Part shown: positions 36,501 to 51,500 of the stretch, one piece after another
Layout of the letters: each line of letters starts with the position of its first letter
How positions within the stretch are numbered: position 1 is the first letter of the stretch
DNA from: Homalodisca vitripennis
Taxonomy: Eukaryota > Arthropoda > Insecta > Hemiptera > Cicadellidae
Length of the DNA: 64,000 nucleotides
Assembly: GCF_021130785.1 (NCBI RefSeq)
Contig: NW_025778025.1
Coordinates: 60,987 to 124,986 of the forward strand
Reading direction: 5' to 3'
Made by a program: the position numbers and the translations under genes
Notes under the pieces: model-generated
Told to the model about the DNA's origin: nothing
The model's database searches: none
What the model saw: only the letters and a program-made list of their open reading frames with translations

Positions 36501-39500
36501 TGAAGAAATGTTTATAAGCATAGCCTTTACATATAACATATTATTTTTATTTCTACACACCTTGTAATGGAGATGTTGTGAATAATTAGTAAAATCTATG
36601 CACAGGGAGTTGTACTTATGACGGCTTCATGTACTATACACAATATGTTTATAAATTCTTGGGCCATCATTCTATTAACAATACTACCTTATAAAAATAA
36701 TACTCAAAATAAACATTAAAAAAAATAAATGTAAACATATTTAACTTTGAGTTTGATCAGTTAAGATTTATTTTAATATTTTTTCCTGTTGGAAACATGT
36801 TTATTTCTAAAGTTAATATTATTCAAAACAAATACAAGGTGGTATCAGAAAGTTCCTGGACTGTTAGTCACCGTATTTTTTCTTTGTACGTGACTGAACA
36901 AGACGGTATACCAATAGCCTCTGCCACAATAGCCGCTGAGTCATTGTGCAGAATTTCGTTGTTGTGAGTGGTTAGGTTATGGTCTACAAGTTGTGCTTTG
37001 TTGTTGTGTGTTATCATTATGTAGCGATTTTTGTAATGGTTCATAAATCTAACCAACACAATGTTTTGTTTCTAGATCATAATCGTAAAACCCACTTTCA
37101 TCACCAGTTATGATCCTGAATATGAATGTGGAGCAATTTTCAGATGTCCCTTTTAGTTCATTGCACAAATCAACAGTCAAAAGTCGAGGCACAAATTTTG
37201 CGGCAACTCGCGATGCATGCCTAGGATTTGGTTAAAATTTCTTTACAGCTTCCATAGCTAATACTGACACTACTACATAAATAATTTATTGTTTGACAAT
37301 GGTCATCATGAATAAGGTACTGAATTTCATCTGTTTGGTCCTGAATGATGATCATCTCAATTGAATTTCTGCCAGTATTGAAACGAGCGTACCACTAAAA
37401 ACCCGTGTTCACCCAGCTCAGCAAATGTTCTTCAAAAGCTTCTTGAAGCATTGCAAAAGTTTCCGTTGGTAATTTCTTAAGATTAAAGCAAAACTTAATG
37501 CAAGCCTGTTGAATTTATCAACCATCACAAAAACTGCTACGTAATAATAACACACAACAACAAAACACAATTTGTAGACATAACAAACCACTCACAACAA
37601 CGAAACTCAACACAATGACTCAGTGGCTATTGAGGCAGAGGCTACTGGCGTGCCAGCTAGTACAGTCATGTTCAAAAATAATGGCAGGTACAATGTGGGA
37701 ACTTTCTGATACCACCTTGTATAACAATAGCAAAACATAATTTTAAAATTCTGTTTTAGCAGATTTGTAAAGAAATAATATTATATTTATCAGAGATCAT
37801 AATCCAAAAACACAAGATTTAACAACGTAATATAATATTATAAAAATGTGAAATTGTTCACAAAAATACAATCAGAAATGGTCTGATACCATGTGTGCAC
37901 TCATACACATTATACATTTCATACGAATGGTTTTTACCATATCCATTCAACAAATGAAAAACTACAGGCAAAAAAAATAGACAATAGACCTGTAAAAAAA
38001 ACAATGCTTGACAATAAAATAACATAACCCAAAAAATGGGATAACTCAATCTGTTACTTAAGAAATGAATCTAAAGACTGCTGCTATTATAGCTATTTAA
38101 TTTCTTTGTTTATTTCATAAACATGTACCATTTTCATGCATGTTATAGTAAAAGTATTTAGCATACAAGTTATATTTTCAAGACAGAAACACTAAAATAG
38201 AAATGATGAAGACTAAAATATGCTGTGAAATTGAATCACTACAGTAATTTATAAAGAAAAATATAGACACAAATCATTTCTATGGCATTCAAAAGTAGGT
38301 TTCAAGGCATTGCTTCAATTTATTAATGTCCAAGATATGTTATACCTGTATGATGTAGCCTAACTGTTGATGTCCATAATATATCATAATTATATGATGT
38401 AGCCTAACTGTTTATGTCCAAGATATGATATACATGTATGATGTAGCCTAACTGTTAAATCTTTGAAACCCAAAGAGATCTAGAACCAAAGGCGTCTCAT
38501 CCGGGGTGGGGGAGGACACTGGTATGTCAAAATAATCACAAAAATCACATTACAAAGAAAGAAACAATACAATAAACCCGGTCACCTATGGTTGTCTGCA
38601 GTGCGCAGATGCTTATCATATCTTTGTCCAATGCAATTATGGGACAGACAGTATTTAATGCTTATTTAAATAATAATGAAACTTATATCATTATAATTCG
38701 TGTTACATAAGGATATGAAAACCTAGTAATTAAACAAAATGTAATATTTAGTAAACCCTAGAATAAATCCCTTTTGCAACAATACTGAAATGAAAAAGTT
38801 ACAATGCAGAAGAGTTGTAGATATTGAGTTAAATTAAAGCTTTTATTCACGAAGTCAACGTTTCATTCATAATTTTTATGCAAAGTTGTGTGTGATATAG
38901 TCCTGATTGTTAATATTACACTTACAACTATTTACCTAACATGTTAGAGATGCATTTATTACAGCTTATTTAAATAAATTCAATGTACATCAAAACCAAC
39001 AAGCAAACAAAAATTTCAACAATATAAAATATTATGTTTGTCTTTTAAAATCAATAAATAATAACTAAAAAAAAAAAAAAAAAAACTTTATTAAAAAAAG
39101 AATTATTAGCCTCTAGTAAATGAGAGTAAGCCATAAAATGGTACTGCATTTTGTTCCTTTTGATGAACAGCCTTAATACTAATTTAAAAATATTTTTTTA
39201 AGTGGAGTAAGTTTAGTTTTTATGTTCTGTTATGATGGTTTAGTTAGTATTTTAATAAATTACGTAAGATTGCATCTGGACATATTTTTTCAAGACAAAC
39301 CTTTAACGTGTCAATATGTTAATACGCTTTGCCTGTCCCCCAAGGTGGTATGGTATGGTACCTTTATTCCTAGGACCTTCCAAAATATTCCTCAATAAAA
39401 ATTGTTAGAGGAATGGTAGAATTGAGAACTTTTCCCATCATTATAAGTTACAAAACATACATTTCGAGGATTTAAATCTATCCTCTTTTTCAGATGAAAA

Positions 39501-42500
39501 AAAAAACTAAAACATCAAATTCTTTTTGACACCTTATATAACGATGGTAAACATATGCAATCCTAAACGAATCAATAACAAACTTCAAAGAAGATTTATA
39601 ACATATCAGTAAAATTTATCTTACAAATCTAACGTTGTACGTGAACAAGGCAAAGTTAGTGCCTACAATATTTGAAGCAACTCAGGCGATACATATAGAC
39701 AAGATCAGCTAGGTGTGTTCTCCTGGTTCCCTGACAGCATGTTAACAATCATAAGATGTTAAATGCAATTTTTAATGTTTAAGTGTTCAAAATACACTTG
39801 AATATAATTATATTTTATAAATACCAAACTGTATGTGATACAATAATTTAAATTAGTTTCTGATATAATGAATACATATTTTTAGTGTATATACATTAAG
39901 CAATAAATATATTAGGCATCACTAAATAATCATGCTACAATTGAATAAATGTTATTGATTCATTATTTTGCTTGTTAATTTCTAACCTGTAAAGAATTAA
40001 TAAGTTTAGGTATAATAGTCACAAGTTTCATTGTCATATATTGATTACAGTCTTTTGGTTATTATTTTGAAATTTAAACCCATTAACTAATTGCTCACAA
40101 ACTGTTGTAATGTATGCAACAAGAATTTAAGACCTTAATTTTATACTTTTCACATATTTACCAAGTCCAGTCAGTGTCTGGTTTCTATTAATAAATCCCA
40201 TTTTAGTTATTGAGATCTAATTCTGATGATCAGATTTAAAAAAATACAAATCATGCTCTTCTTTTAACAGTAGTTAGGCACCAATATAAGTTGCTGAGGT
40301 AAATGAGCGCGCCCGCCGTGCATCAAAATGTGATGATATATGGTCTTCCTGAATCTAATAGCCCTGATGTCAAGTTTAGAATTACCCATGACCTTGAGAT
40401 CGTCACTGAGCTACTCAAGTCTTCACACTCTACTTTCAGCAGCGAGGGGGTTTAAAACTTACTGCATTGGCAAAAAGACAAATGATAAACATAGACCCCT
40501 CAAAGTAATCTTGATGAGTGAGCATGATGCTCGCCTTGTGTTGACTAACTTCTCATCTGAAGCTGCGGCAAAGGTTGACCAGATTTTCTCAGCTGTTAAA
40601 ATTGGCTAGGGATCGCACTCCACAGGAACAAAAGTATCTGAAATCTGTGATAGCTGAGCTTGAGAGAGGAAATCCCGTGGCGAACAAAACCTGACTATAA
40701 AGTACATAAATAATGTCCCACAAATTGTTAAGAATTTAAAAAACTAGTAAGGCACAACGGTTCCCCATTGTTTATTTCCTGTTATTTTCAAAATGTCAAC
40801 GGTCTGAGGAGTAAAATGAACTCATTAGCGCAAGGAATAAATACTTCACCCTATGATATATATCGCTGGTCGAAACCAATCTATCACCTGATATACACGA
40901 TGCTGAGCTTAATCTTACGGGGTTCCATATCTTCAGGTGTGATAGGTCATCACTTACTAGTGACAAGTCGGGTGGTGGTGGAGTTCTCATAGCCGTACGA
41001 AATTGTATTTCTTGCACCAGGATTCCCACCAATGTCAATGACATTGAATGTATATTTATCTTGTGTAAGTTTCCCACCTCCTCAGTACTTCTGGGAAATG
41101 TCTATATACCTCCTAATCAGCCAACCATTAAGTATTCGGATTTTAGAGATGCTATGGATGGGGTCTATAATTCCCTGGGTGAACCTGCAGATGTCATAAT
41201 AATGGGAGACTTTAATCAGCCTGACACAAAATGGACGTGGCCCGACATTACTTCTGTGTCAAACTCTTCCCGTTGTCTGCTTGAACTTATTGGTGCATAT
41301 AGCCTGAGACAGTTAAATTATATAACCAACTACCGAGATGTATGTCTTGATCTGATACTCTCTTCAATTGAGACATCTGAAGTTGTGCATGCGCCTGATG
41401 TACTGTTGGAGGAAGATAGACACCATCCTGCTTTGTCTTTTGAATTTGAAGTGTTGCAGCCTTCCACGACTGAAAGCCAGAAACGGGGGCTTAACTTTCG
41501 AAGGTGTGATGTCGATGCTGTTTTCAATGGGCTGCAGGTTCTAAGCTACCCTGCATCAAGTGAGTTGGCGGATCCTGAGCGGGCTTTCACAAACTTCAGC
41601 GACTACCTGGCCTCTTTAGTTAGGGTCAATACTCCACTCAAAAGAGTTGGTGGAGCTAGATTCCCCTCCTGGTTCTCTAAAAAATTGAAACTGCTGGTTA
41701 TCAGGAAGAAACAGTTTACATAAAGTCTACACAAGCATACAAGGGCGCACATTGATTATGATAATTTTCGGAGAACTAGAAGGGAGTGCAGAGACCTCAC
41801 CCACGCGTGCTATTCAGAATACATCGGTAAGGTTGAAAATGGTATTCCTAGAGATATAAGTCCTTTTGGTCTCATGTTGGTAGCCTTAAAAGTTCTCCTA
41901 ACGTTCCGACACACATGACTTTAGACAAAAAGGAAGCTACTGATCCTACTAGCAAGTGTGATTTGTTTGCTCGGTATTTTTCTTCAGTATTTAGTGATAC
42001 TACAGTTCCTATTCCTAGATTTGATTATGGTTGGAACCAAACATTATCCAGCTGTTCAATAACAACCTTGGATGTCCAACAGACCCTCGAATCACTGGAT
42101 GCCAGGAAGAGTGCTGGGCCGGATGATATACCACCACGAGTTCTAAAACAGTGTGCTCCAATACTTGCAGTTCATTTAACAATTCTCTTCAGGCCTCTAC
42201 TTGCTTCTGGAGTCCTTTCCATCAAACTTGAAGCAGAGCTATGTAATCCCAATATTTAAGTCTGGAGATAGAGGGAACATAAGAGGACTATAGACCCATT
42301 GTGATACAGTCTGCTCTCGCTAAGGTGTTTTGAAAGTATCATCTTGAACAATATATATTCTCAACTCAAGAGTCGCATCTGTTTGGAGCAACATGGCTTC
42401 TTGAAGGGCCGCTCTACCACAACCAATCTACTGATGTTTCAGGAATATATAATGTCAGCTTTTGCAAATTCCTCACAGGTAGATTGCATATATCTAGATT

Positions 42501-45500
42501 TTAGCAAAGCATTTGATAAGATTAATCACAGTCTACTTATATCAAAGCTTGAAGGCTATGGCATTTGGGGACCTCTGCTTCGTTGGATGAGTAGCTATTT
42601 GCGGGAACGTACTCTTATAGTCAAGTACGATGGAGGTACGTCCTTGCCATTCTCTGTCCCCTCAGGTGTACCACAGGGATCTCATCTGGGCCCACTGCTT
42701 TTTAACCTGTTTATCAATGATATTTTCTAGTGCAATATCATCGAAGTTTCTTCTGTTTGCTGATGATATTAAGGTTTTTCAGCAGGGTTACATCTCCTCA
42801 TGACCAAAAGGAACTCCAACATTCCCTTGACAGGATAAGTAACTGGTGCAGAGTAAATGCTATGGAGCTTAATATAGCCAAGTGTCTTGTCATCAGCTAC
42901 ACTCGAAGCAACACAGCCAGGCCCTTTGACTATTCTCTAAATGGATCCCCTCTTAAGATAGTAGACAGAGTCAGGGACCTCGGAGTTATTATGACACCCT
43001 CCCTAAGCCCTTACGAACACATAATGCATGTTACAAATAAAGGCCTCTTCTATGCTTGGGTTTATTGCCCGAACTTGCAAAGACTTGCAAAGACTTCAGA
43101 TCCCCCTCTACATTGGCTATCCTCTATAAGACTCTTGTTGCGTCCTTTGCTGGAGTACTGTTCCGTTGTTTGGTCTCCATATCAAGCAGGCCACATTGTG
43201 CTGCTGAACAGAGTACAGGTGCGTTGCTTAAGACTTCTTGAGTCAAACTGGGATATAATTATCTTGCAACCCCCGTCGCTGAGATTGAGATGCTATATGG
43301 ACTGCAACCTCTCCAGGAAAGAAGAAAATATATTGATATTTTTATTCCTGTACAGGCTGGTGAACGGCTTCCTCCTCGACTGCCCTCATCTAGTGTCGGA
43401 TATAGACTTCTCTATACCAAGAGGTACCCCGCTCTAAGACACTTTTCTGCAGAAAGATTTAGGCCCACATATTATGCATCAAACCATGGAATATGCAGAC
43501 TTCTAAAACTGGGTAGCGAGGCAGCGCACATCGACTTTTTTTCACGATTCAAAATACACCCTGAAAAACAAATTATTAAATGTAAACACCTAACACATGC
43601 TTAAACAGATCCACTTACAGTAACTAACAGCTACGATTGTATTAATTATTGATAGTATATTGTTGAGTTTCTAAATTTTATTAATGTTATAGCATTGGTC
43701 AACTATTTATTTATCGTTGCTGTTACTGTATTGTTATTATTCCTTGTTATTTATTGTTGTTTTTGTTATTTATATTTATAGTATATCACTCTGTTATTGC
43801 CTATGTTGTTCAAGTTAGAGCGTACATAAGACTGTGTATATTGATTATGATTTGTCATCTTGATTGCTAAGTACTTGATTTGTTGAATTACTTTTGTAAA
43901 AATGGTGGAACCGTTGAAATAAATAAATAAATAAATAAATAACCTAACCCTTTATTATAATTTTCTGCCAACCAATATCAATAAAACTAAACAAAAATTA
44001 TTTTTAGTACTAAAAAACCTGTTTTAACAGAGCAAGTTTGCAGAGTTAAAATTCTATATTATTTGGTTTATGCTAGAAAGGTCATTAGATCAAACCAGAT
44101 TAATTTTTATCGAACCACACATTTCTTATAATTTGTAAATCATTGTGTAAAAGTTACTTTTTCAAGTACATGAATTTAAAAGTGACATATTAGTAAATTG
44201 CTTTGATGCAAAAGACCAAACAATGTAAAGGACATTACACACATTGTAATTGTTTAAAATTACCAATACAGGAAGAAGAAATAAGGTTCTGAAGTCGACC
44301 AATGCGAACCTTAATTCCATCACAGTAGCCTTTCTTGAGCATTGCCATGAGGTCCAGCATTTCCTTGAACTGGGGGTCTCTACGCAGAATAAAAGAATAT
44401 TAACCCACATATACAACTAGTACATATATTGAACACCTCTGTACTGTATGTTTACTGTCTTTAGTCATGAGAGTCTCTATATTATACAGGCAGATACGAG
44501 ATATACATTAATTGTATACACATTAATGTATAGTAACAGGATTTGTCTTTTCCATAGTTGATATTGTTAATTATGAATTTTGCTGATCATGATGAAACAA
44601 CAGAAACAATTTGTTGTAACTGAAAAAACATGTCACTAATTTATTCAGTGTGTTCAATTATAAATAAAAAAAGTTTAAACAATTTTGAAACATACACAGT
44701 GGTTTACGAAATGGCTTCTGTGAATTTCAGATCATTCATTAATGGAGACATCACATACAGCTTGACTAAAAATAAATTTTTTGCCTGTCATGCATTAGCA
44801 TTTGTTGTTTTACATGGTTTGGTCTTTATTTTACTCTATACTCATAAAATAATTTAGATTAGACTTGCTTTTTGTAGCAGTTGCATTTATTTAAACTTCA
44901 TGTACCTTGTGAGGAATGTGTTCTGTTGATACAATATGATAATTTAATATTTTTAAATCATTAATAAAGACAAAACAACAACTAAACGGAAGCAAAATTT
45001 TATCTATATTGTGCTTATAAAGTTAATGTTGTATTGTATATGTCTTATGATATTGTAGATGAAATTAAACATGCATAATATTGACAAATTATAATACTGT
45101 AACATTTGAGAGGTAGGAAAATGGAGACCCTTGGCTTCGCTGTTTCGCAAAGCTATTTTTCCCACATTGAGATCTATCACTGTCCATTCCTGCCATTCCT
45201 AAGCCGTTTCGGTTACTATAGTAGCTAGTCAGTCAGTTATACCCCACAGTGACTAGTATATGAGACTATAGTTGTATGTTGTTCAACATTTAATCTGCAT
45301 CCTATAATAAAGTTAATTTAATAATTGTTTTAAGTGTCTATTATTTTATAAAACGAAAGTATAAAACAACATGCATTTAAAAATCACACTTATATAAATA
45401 GTTATATGTTGTATATTATAAGTTAGAGATTTTTATCAAATAAAACTGCTGTTATTTTAGCATAATTCTTGATTATCAAAAAAAATTTTTTATTGACATC

Positions 45501-48500
45501 ATGATCACTATTCTATGTCAAAAAGGTACACCAAATGTACAGTGATAAATAACTTGTCCATGAATGACATATTCAGTGCTTAATGGACGGCTCTAGTGAA
45601 ACAAATTTGAGTTTTAGCCCATATGAACAATGTTAAACTTAAACACTTTTAAGACTAGACAATGAATGAGCTAGGATGGAGAAACAAACTGTACAATAAA
45701 GATGTGATTAATAGGCATCCGAACGTTTTTTACTTATTAAATGTATAACTTTAAATATTTACACAAAAAAGTAAAAAAGTTGAGTTTATCTAAATACCAA
45801 ATTAAAATAATTTAAGAACTGAAAAATGTTTGGATAAGTATTGTTTACATATTCAAAAGAGACATCTTCTATCTCTACAACTAAAAATAAGGGTTTAAAA
45901 GTGTTCAACATTGTTCTAAAACGGCTACAATCAAGATCGCTGCCAGTTCAGCCGGCTCTTATACGGAATGACATGTCATCAAACAAATTTCCTACTCAGA
46001 CTGTGCTTGTGCTGTTACAGTAATAGTAGTAGGTTAGACCTCATGTGTTCCTCCCGGATGAGCAGGCACACGGTGGGTCGTCCCGAGAGTCTCCAAAAAC
46101 GGCTGACGAAGGCCAGCTCTGTCTTGATGTCATCAATCAGCAGTGCCATGTCCCGGTAAAGGTAGAACTCTGACACCTCAAATATCAGAGGGTAGCACAG
46201 TACTGTCATCCCACACACACGGTACACCTGGTGGTCACCAGTCACAAGATATTTTATATACTTCTCTATATGCATCCATTTTTTCTAAGATTTCATATAT
46301 AAATTTGAAAACAAACACTCCAATAATATGTTTGTTTTTGTGACGCATTTCGTGTTCAAGTAACACATCATCAGACCCACATAACAGAACCACTTTCATT
46401 CAGTTATGTACGTCTGAAGATTTGTTCCTTGAACAGGAAAGGCCTCACAAAAATAAAAATTATATTATTGGAGTATTTGTTTTCAAATTTATACGGGATT
46501 CAAATAAGAAAAGAGCTTCTAGAATGTATGTAAGTCTTCAATTTAACTTTTCTCAAAGTTGCTTATTGTACAAAGATTTGAAAGTATACGTAAACATCTT
46601 TGATCATAAAAAAAATCACTGAAAGAGTTTCAAATACTTTTCATCACTTCGTTAAGTTACGTTAATGACATAAAAGAGCTCGACACCTAGACAGTGATGA
46701 GTTGGCATGAAGAAATCAAATGTACAATAATTCTATTCTTTGATCTACTTATACATAATATTTAAAATTAACCAATTAAAATTTGATTACTTTAATGTAC
46801 ACCATTACTCTCCAAACCTTTTCAATGTATGTATGTACCTCACTAGTTTCCAACCTCACTAATCGCCAAATCTATTGAAGTAGATTGTTAGTTCCCATAG
46901 CTATCCATGTACCTTGCCAGTTACAAAGCTACGAACGTACTTTGCTGGTACCCAACGCTCCAACGGGTCGCATGGGCCTGCCATTGAGATGGAGCTTGTG
47001 GTTGACACCGAGATGTTGGTACACCTGCACTAGCTGGTTGGACGACCAGATCTGTACAGGCTCCACCTCGTGTGGTGTCTGTGTCTGGATGCCATATGTC
47101 GCCATCATGGCCTGCAGCCGCATAGACTCAGCTATCAGAACAATCTGCACCACCAGGTCTGTGGCTGTGCCCTACCGCAGGAACATATTTAAAACCCTTT
47201 GAAATAAACAATCCCAGAAATTCAGATGTAACAACATGTTACTTTATCATACTTGATCTATTTTGCTTAAAACAAATACTACTTATCTTGTGAGTAGAAG
47301 TGGATTCACAAGTAATTATCACAGAAAATCTCTATATTTTGGCTGGATTTGTTCTAGACAACTGATTTTTTTTACACAAATATACAAAAATGTAAAATGT
47401 ATAACTTAAGTCAATAACCAGCTTACAAGAATGTCTGACTATTTAAAAAAAACTTTGGATTTGGAATATTTTTTCATTACTGAAGAAGGGTATTAATAGC
47501 AACTAAATACAGTACAATAATTGGGGTAATTATAATAAACTCTGATTCTGTGAACACTACTAAGATCCTGATGTGATCATTAAAGAATGGTTCAGAGTTT
47601 TTAAGATTTTCTCAATTTTATTAATGTACTCATATCATATTATTTTTGCATGGATATTAAATCAAAATTGTATAACAAATCTGTGTATTTATATTCATAA
47701 AAATATATTAAACAGTTCTGTAATACGAATTATGATTTTGAGAAAGTAAAGGTGGTATAAATGAATGCATACTATACTTTTCAAATTAATATTTATAATG
47801 AGATAAATAAATTGCTACATTATAATTTTTTGCTGTTTCATTAACATAAAGTAACACCAGAATGAAATTATTTAATCATAAAATAACATAAAAATGAAGT
47901 TTCAGATTTTTATTATTGTAGTTACTCAGCTAAAAATGGTGTTTATAAAAAAATATCAAATGCTACAAATAATTAACTGATTCAAATACAATTGTATACC
48001 ATTTATTACGATAAGTACATATATAAATGTATAAATCTTTTAATGCGTTTGAAAAATGCTTGCTTTCAAAACATAATTTATAAAACATATAAACATATAA
48101 ACATTTTGTCCCTCTAAGTCCAACCCCTCGTCCTCGTCGTGAGGGACGGGCAACGGCTCAAAGAGACGGCTAACGGGGCTCTGGTGAAGCTATGTCAGGT
48201 CTAGCAAGCCGGTAGTGGATAAAACTTGCTTTCAAAAATAAGAACAGCCTCGGAAAGGATGGAAATTTACGGCAACGACCCGGCAATTGTTTAAGGTTAA
48301 GATTTGGTACAATAAATGTTGTGACGCTTAGGAACAAGTTAGAAGAGGTAGTAGAGATGATGAAGAGAAGAAGAATAAACATAATGGGAATCAGTGAAAC
48401 AAAGTGGAAAGGTAGTGGAAGTAGAGAAGTGGGACAGGGATACAGGATTTGGTGGTCTGGAGGAGAAATTGGAAGAAGAAATGGAGTAGCTATAGTCATG

Positions 48501-51500
48501 GACAAAAAGATGACAAGCAGAGTGATGAAAGTGGATGTGGTAAGTGAAAGAATTATTAAGGTTACGGTCAGAATGGAGGGGGAGATAATGGACATAATAC
48601 AGGTATACGCACCACAAACAGGATGCACGGACGATGAGAAGAGAGAGTTTGAAGAGGATCTGGAAAGACAAGTAAAAGAAGAGAGAACAATAATAATTGG
48701 GGATTTTAACGCACAAGTGGGTAAGTTTAGACAAGGATATGAAGAGGTAATGGGATGTTATGGAGTAGGAACAAGGAATTTAGAAGGAGAAAATTTACTG
48801 GATTTTTGTTTAAGGAATGATATAGTGATAGGGAACACCTGGAACAAGAAAAGGGATAGCCACAAATACACAAGATACAATTGGAATGGTGAACAGCCAA
48901 GTTTAATAGATTATATATTAGTGAGGAAATGCCTGCAGCCATACATGGCAGATGTAAAAGTTATACCCAGTGAAAGTATGGGAGGAGATCACAGGCTGGT
49001 GGTAGCTGATTTTCAAAGAATGAGGTTTGGAAAGGATACATGCAAAAGACTAACAAGAATCAAGACATGGAAGTTAAAAGATACGAAAGTTAGAGAGGAG
49101 TTTGTAAATAACATTAGAGGAACGATACCCAAGGGGGAGGTCAAAACAGGAGAGGAGGAATGGACAAATTTCAAGAATGCTATAGTCAAAGCTGCAGAAG
49201 AAACATGTGGACGAACTTCAGGTAAAAGAAGGGATAAAGAGACCCCTTGGTGGAATGAAAGAATTGCTGAAGCAGTTAAAAACAAAAATAGAGCTTGGCG
49301 AGAATGGTTTAAGGATAGGTCAAACGAAAAGAGGGATAAATGGAAGAGACTTGCAAGGGCATCAGCAAAGATGATGAAGGAGGCAAAGGAGAGGACATGG
49401 AAGGATTTTGAAGAAAAACTGAAATCAAACTTCAAAGGAAATAAGAAGATTTTTTATGGGGTGATAAGGAACAAGACGAAACCTAAAGAAATGTTGACTA
49501 AGGTGGTGGATGTTTCAGGGGAAATCAAATGGGAGGAGAAAGAGGTTTTGAAGACGTGGAAAGAGTATTTTAAGGAACTACTGGAAGGAACAGAAAATGA
49601 AGAGGAAAGAAGAGATATGACAGAGGAGACAGAAGATGAAGAGGATTTTAGTATGTGCGAATTGGAAAAAGCGGTTAAAGAGATGAAAGAGGGGAAATCT
49701 GCGGGAATAGACGAGCTGACGGCTGAGATGATAAAGGCGGCGGGCCCATTGGGAATTCAATGGTTGTACAGAGTGATGAGAGTGATTTGGAAGGAAAAGA
49801 AGATACCAGAAGACTGGAAAATGGGAATAATAGTGCCGATTTTTAAGAAAGGCAATAAGCAAAAATGCGAGAATTACAGGGGAATAACTTTGTTGTGCCA
49901 TACACAAAAAATTTATGAAAAAATACTGTTGCAGAAAATTAGACCAGTACTGGAAGAAACAGGAAGAGAGGAGCAATGTGGTTTTAGGAAAGGTAGGTCA
50001 ACGGTGGATGCTATTTTTGTGATGAGACAAGTGTTAGAAAAGAGGTGGGAATACGGAAAAGATACAATGGTAGCGTTTATAGACCTACAGAAGGCATATG
50101 ATAAGGTACTGAGAGAAAGGATATGGGAGAGTATGAGAAAGAGAGGATTGCGTGAGGGAATAGTAGAAAGAATAAAGAACCTGTACGGCATATGTAAAAA
50201 CAGGGTAAGAATTGAAGAAAAATATACAGATACTTTTAAAACAGAGAGAGGAGTAAGGCAGGGAAGCATATTGTCACCTTTCCTTTTCAATATTATAATG
50301 GATGAAATTATTCTAGAAGTACAAGGAAACAGAGGAGCAGAAGAACTTAAGACAATAGCATATGCGGATGACATAATGATATGGGAAAATAGGGAAGAAG
50401 AGTTAGAACGAGAGTTAAACAAATGGGCAAAAGTGGCGAAGAAATATGGTTTAGAGATGAACATACAAAAATGTAAAGTAATGAAAGTAGAGAGAAGGGA
50501 TGGAAATAACAAAGACGTGTTAGTTGAAGGAAAAAGACTTGAAAAGGTGAAGGAATTCTGTTATTTAGGAAGTATCATAACAGATAGGGGCACAATAAGA
50601 GAAGAGATAGGAAACAGAATATGGAAGAGTGGAAAGTTTTTCAATATGGTGAAGAAGATTGTGTGGAGTTGGAACATTGGGAAAGAATCAAAAGTATTGA
50701 TGTATAAATCTTATTTCCAACCAATTTTATTATATGGAGCAGAGACGTGGACGTGGACTAAAAAATGATTTAAGCAGATTGCAAGCTGCAGAAATGAGAT
50801 TTTTAAGAGGGATAGAGAAGACTACAAGAAGAGATAGAATAAGGAACGAAATAACCAGAGAAAGATTGAAGGTAGTTTCACTGCAAGAGACAATGGAAGG
50901 AAGAAGAATACAGTGGATGGGGCATGTGAAGAGGATGGGAGATAATAGAATGCCTAGAATAGCACTGGAGAAGGAGGAAGGAGGAAGAAGACCAAGAGGA
51001 AGACCGAGAGGAAGATGGGAGGACCAAGTGTGGAAAGACATAGAGAGAAGGGGACTACAGAAAATACAGGTGGATGAAGAGGAGACCTGGAAGGATAGAC
51101 TAAAGTGGAGGAGGCTGTGTACGACGACCCGTGAGAACGGAAACGTCTGACGATGATGATGATGATGATGATAAACATTTTTCTGAAATTGAACATGCAT
51201 TACATTTAACACATGGTTCCGTACATGTTTAATACCTTCACAAAAAATATTACAGCTAATATGACCATATACATAATATAGAAATCAAATAAATTACATG
51301 AACATAGCTGAGAAAAATTACAATATTCCTTTAAAGATATCTGTGTCTTTATTACTACCACACAAAAGATCCTGTCAGAAACAACCTGCAGTTTTTGATG
51401 ATTTTAATGAAAACAAGCAATATGTGGAAGAAAACTGTATCCTTCAGGTAAACCCTACTCGAAAATAGGTAACAATTACGGGTAGTTTATGACTCTATCT

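Larger units (their letters stand above)
40303..43942 (+). mobile_element. Jockey/I-type non-LTR retrotransposon, 5'-truncated, degenerate
   Basis: It contains an ORF1 piece, an endonuclease and a reverse transcriptase in LINE order and ends in (AAATA)n at 43915-43942. Frameshifts and stops are present, but fewer than in the CR1-like element at 9180, so it is probably younger. It lies in the PHKB intron 8-9, antisense to the gene. The 5' limit is set by the start of recognisable ORF1. Confidence 0.8.

Noticed and set aside
48170..51212. Several long minus-strand ORFs (up to about 200 codons) over the RTE element
   Set aside because: They are antisense shadows of the purine-rich coding strand: rich in Leu, Ser, Phe and His, with no family motif.
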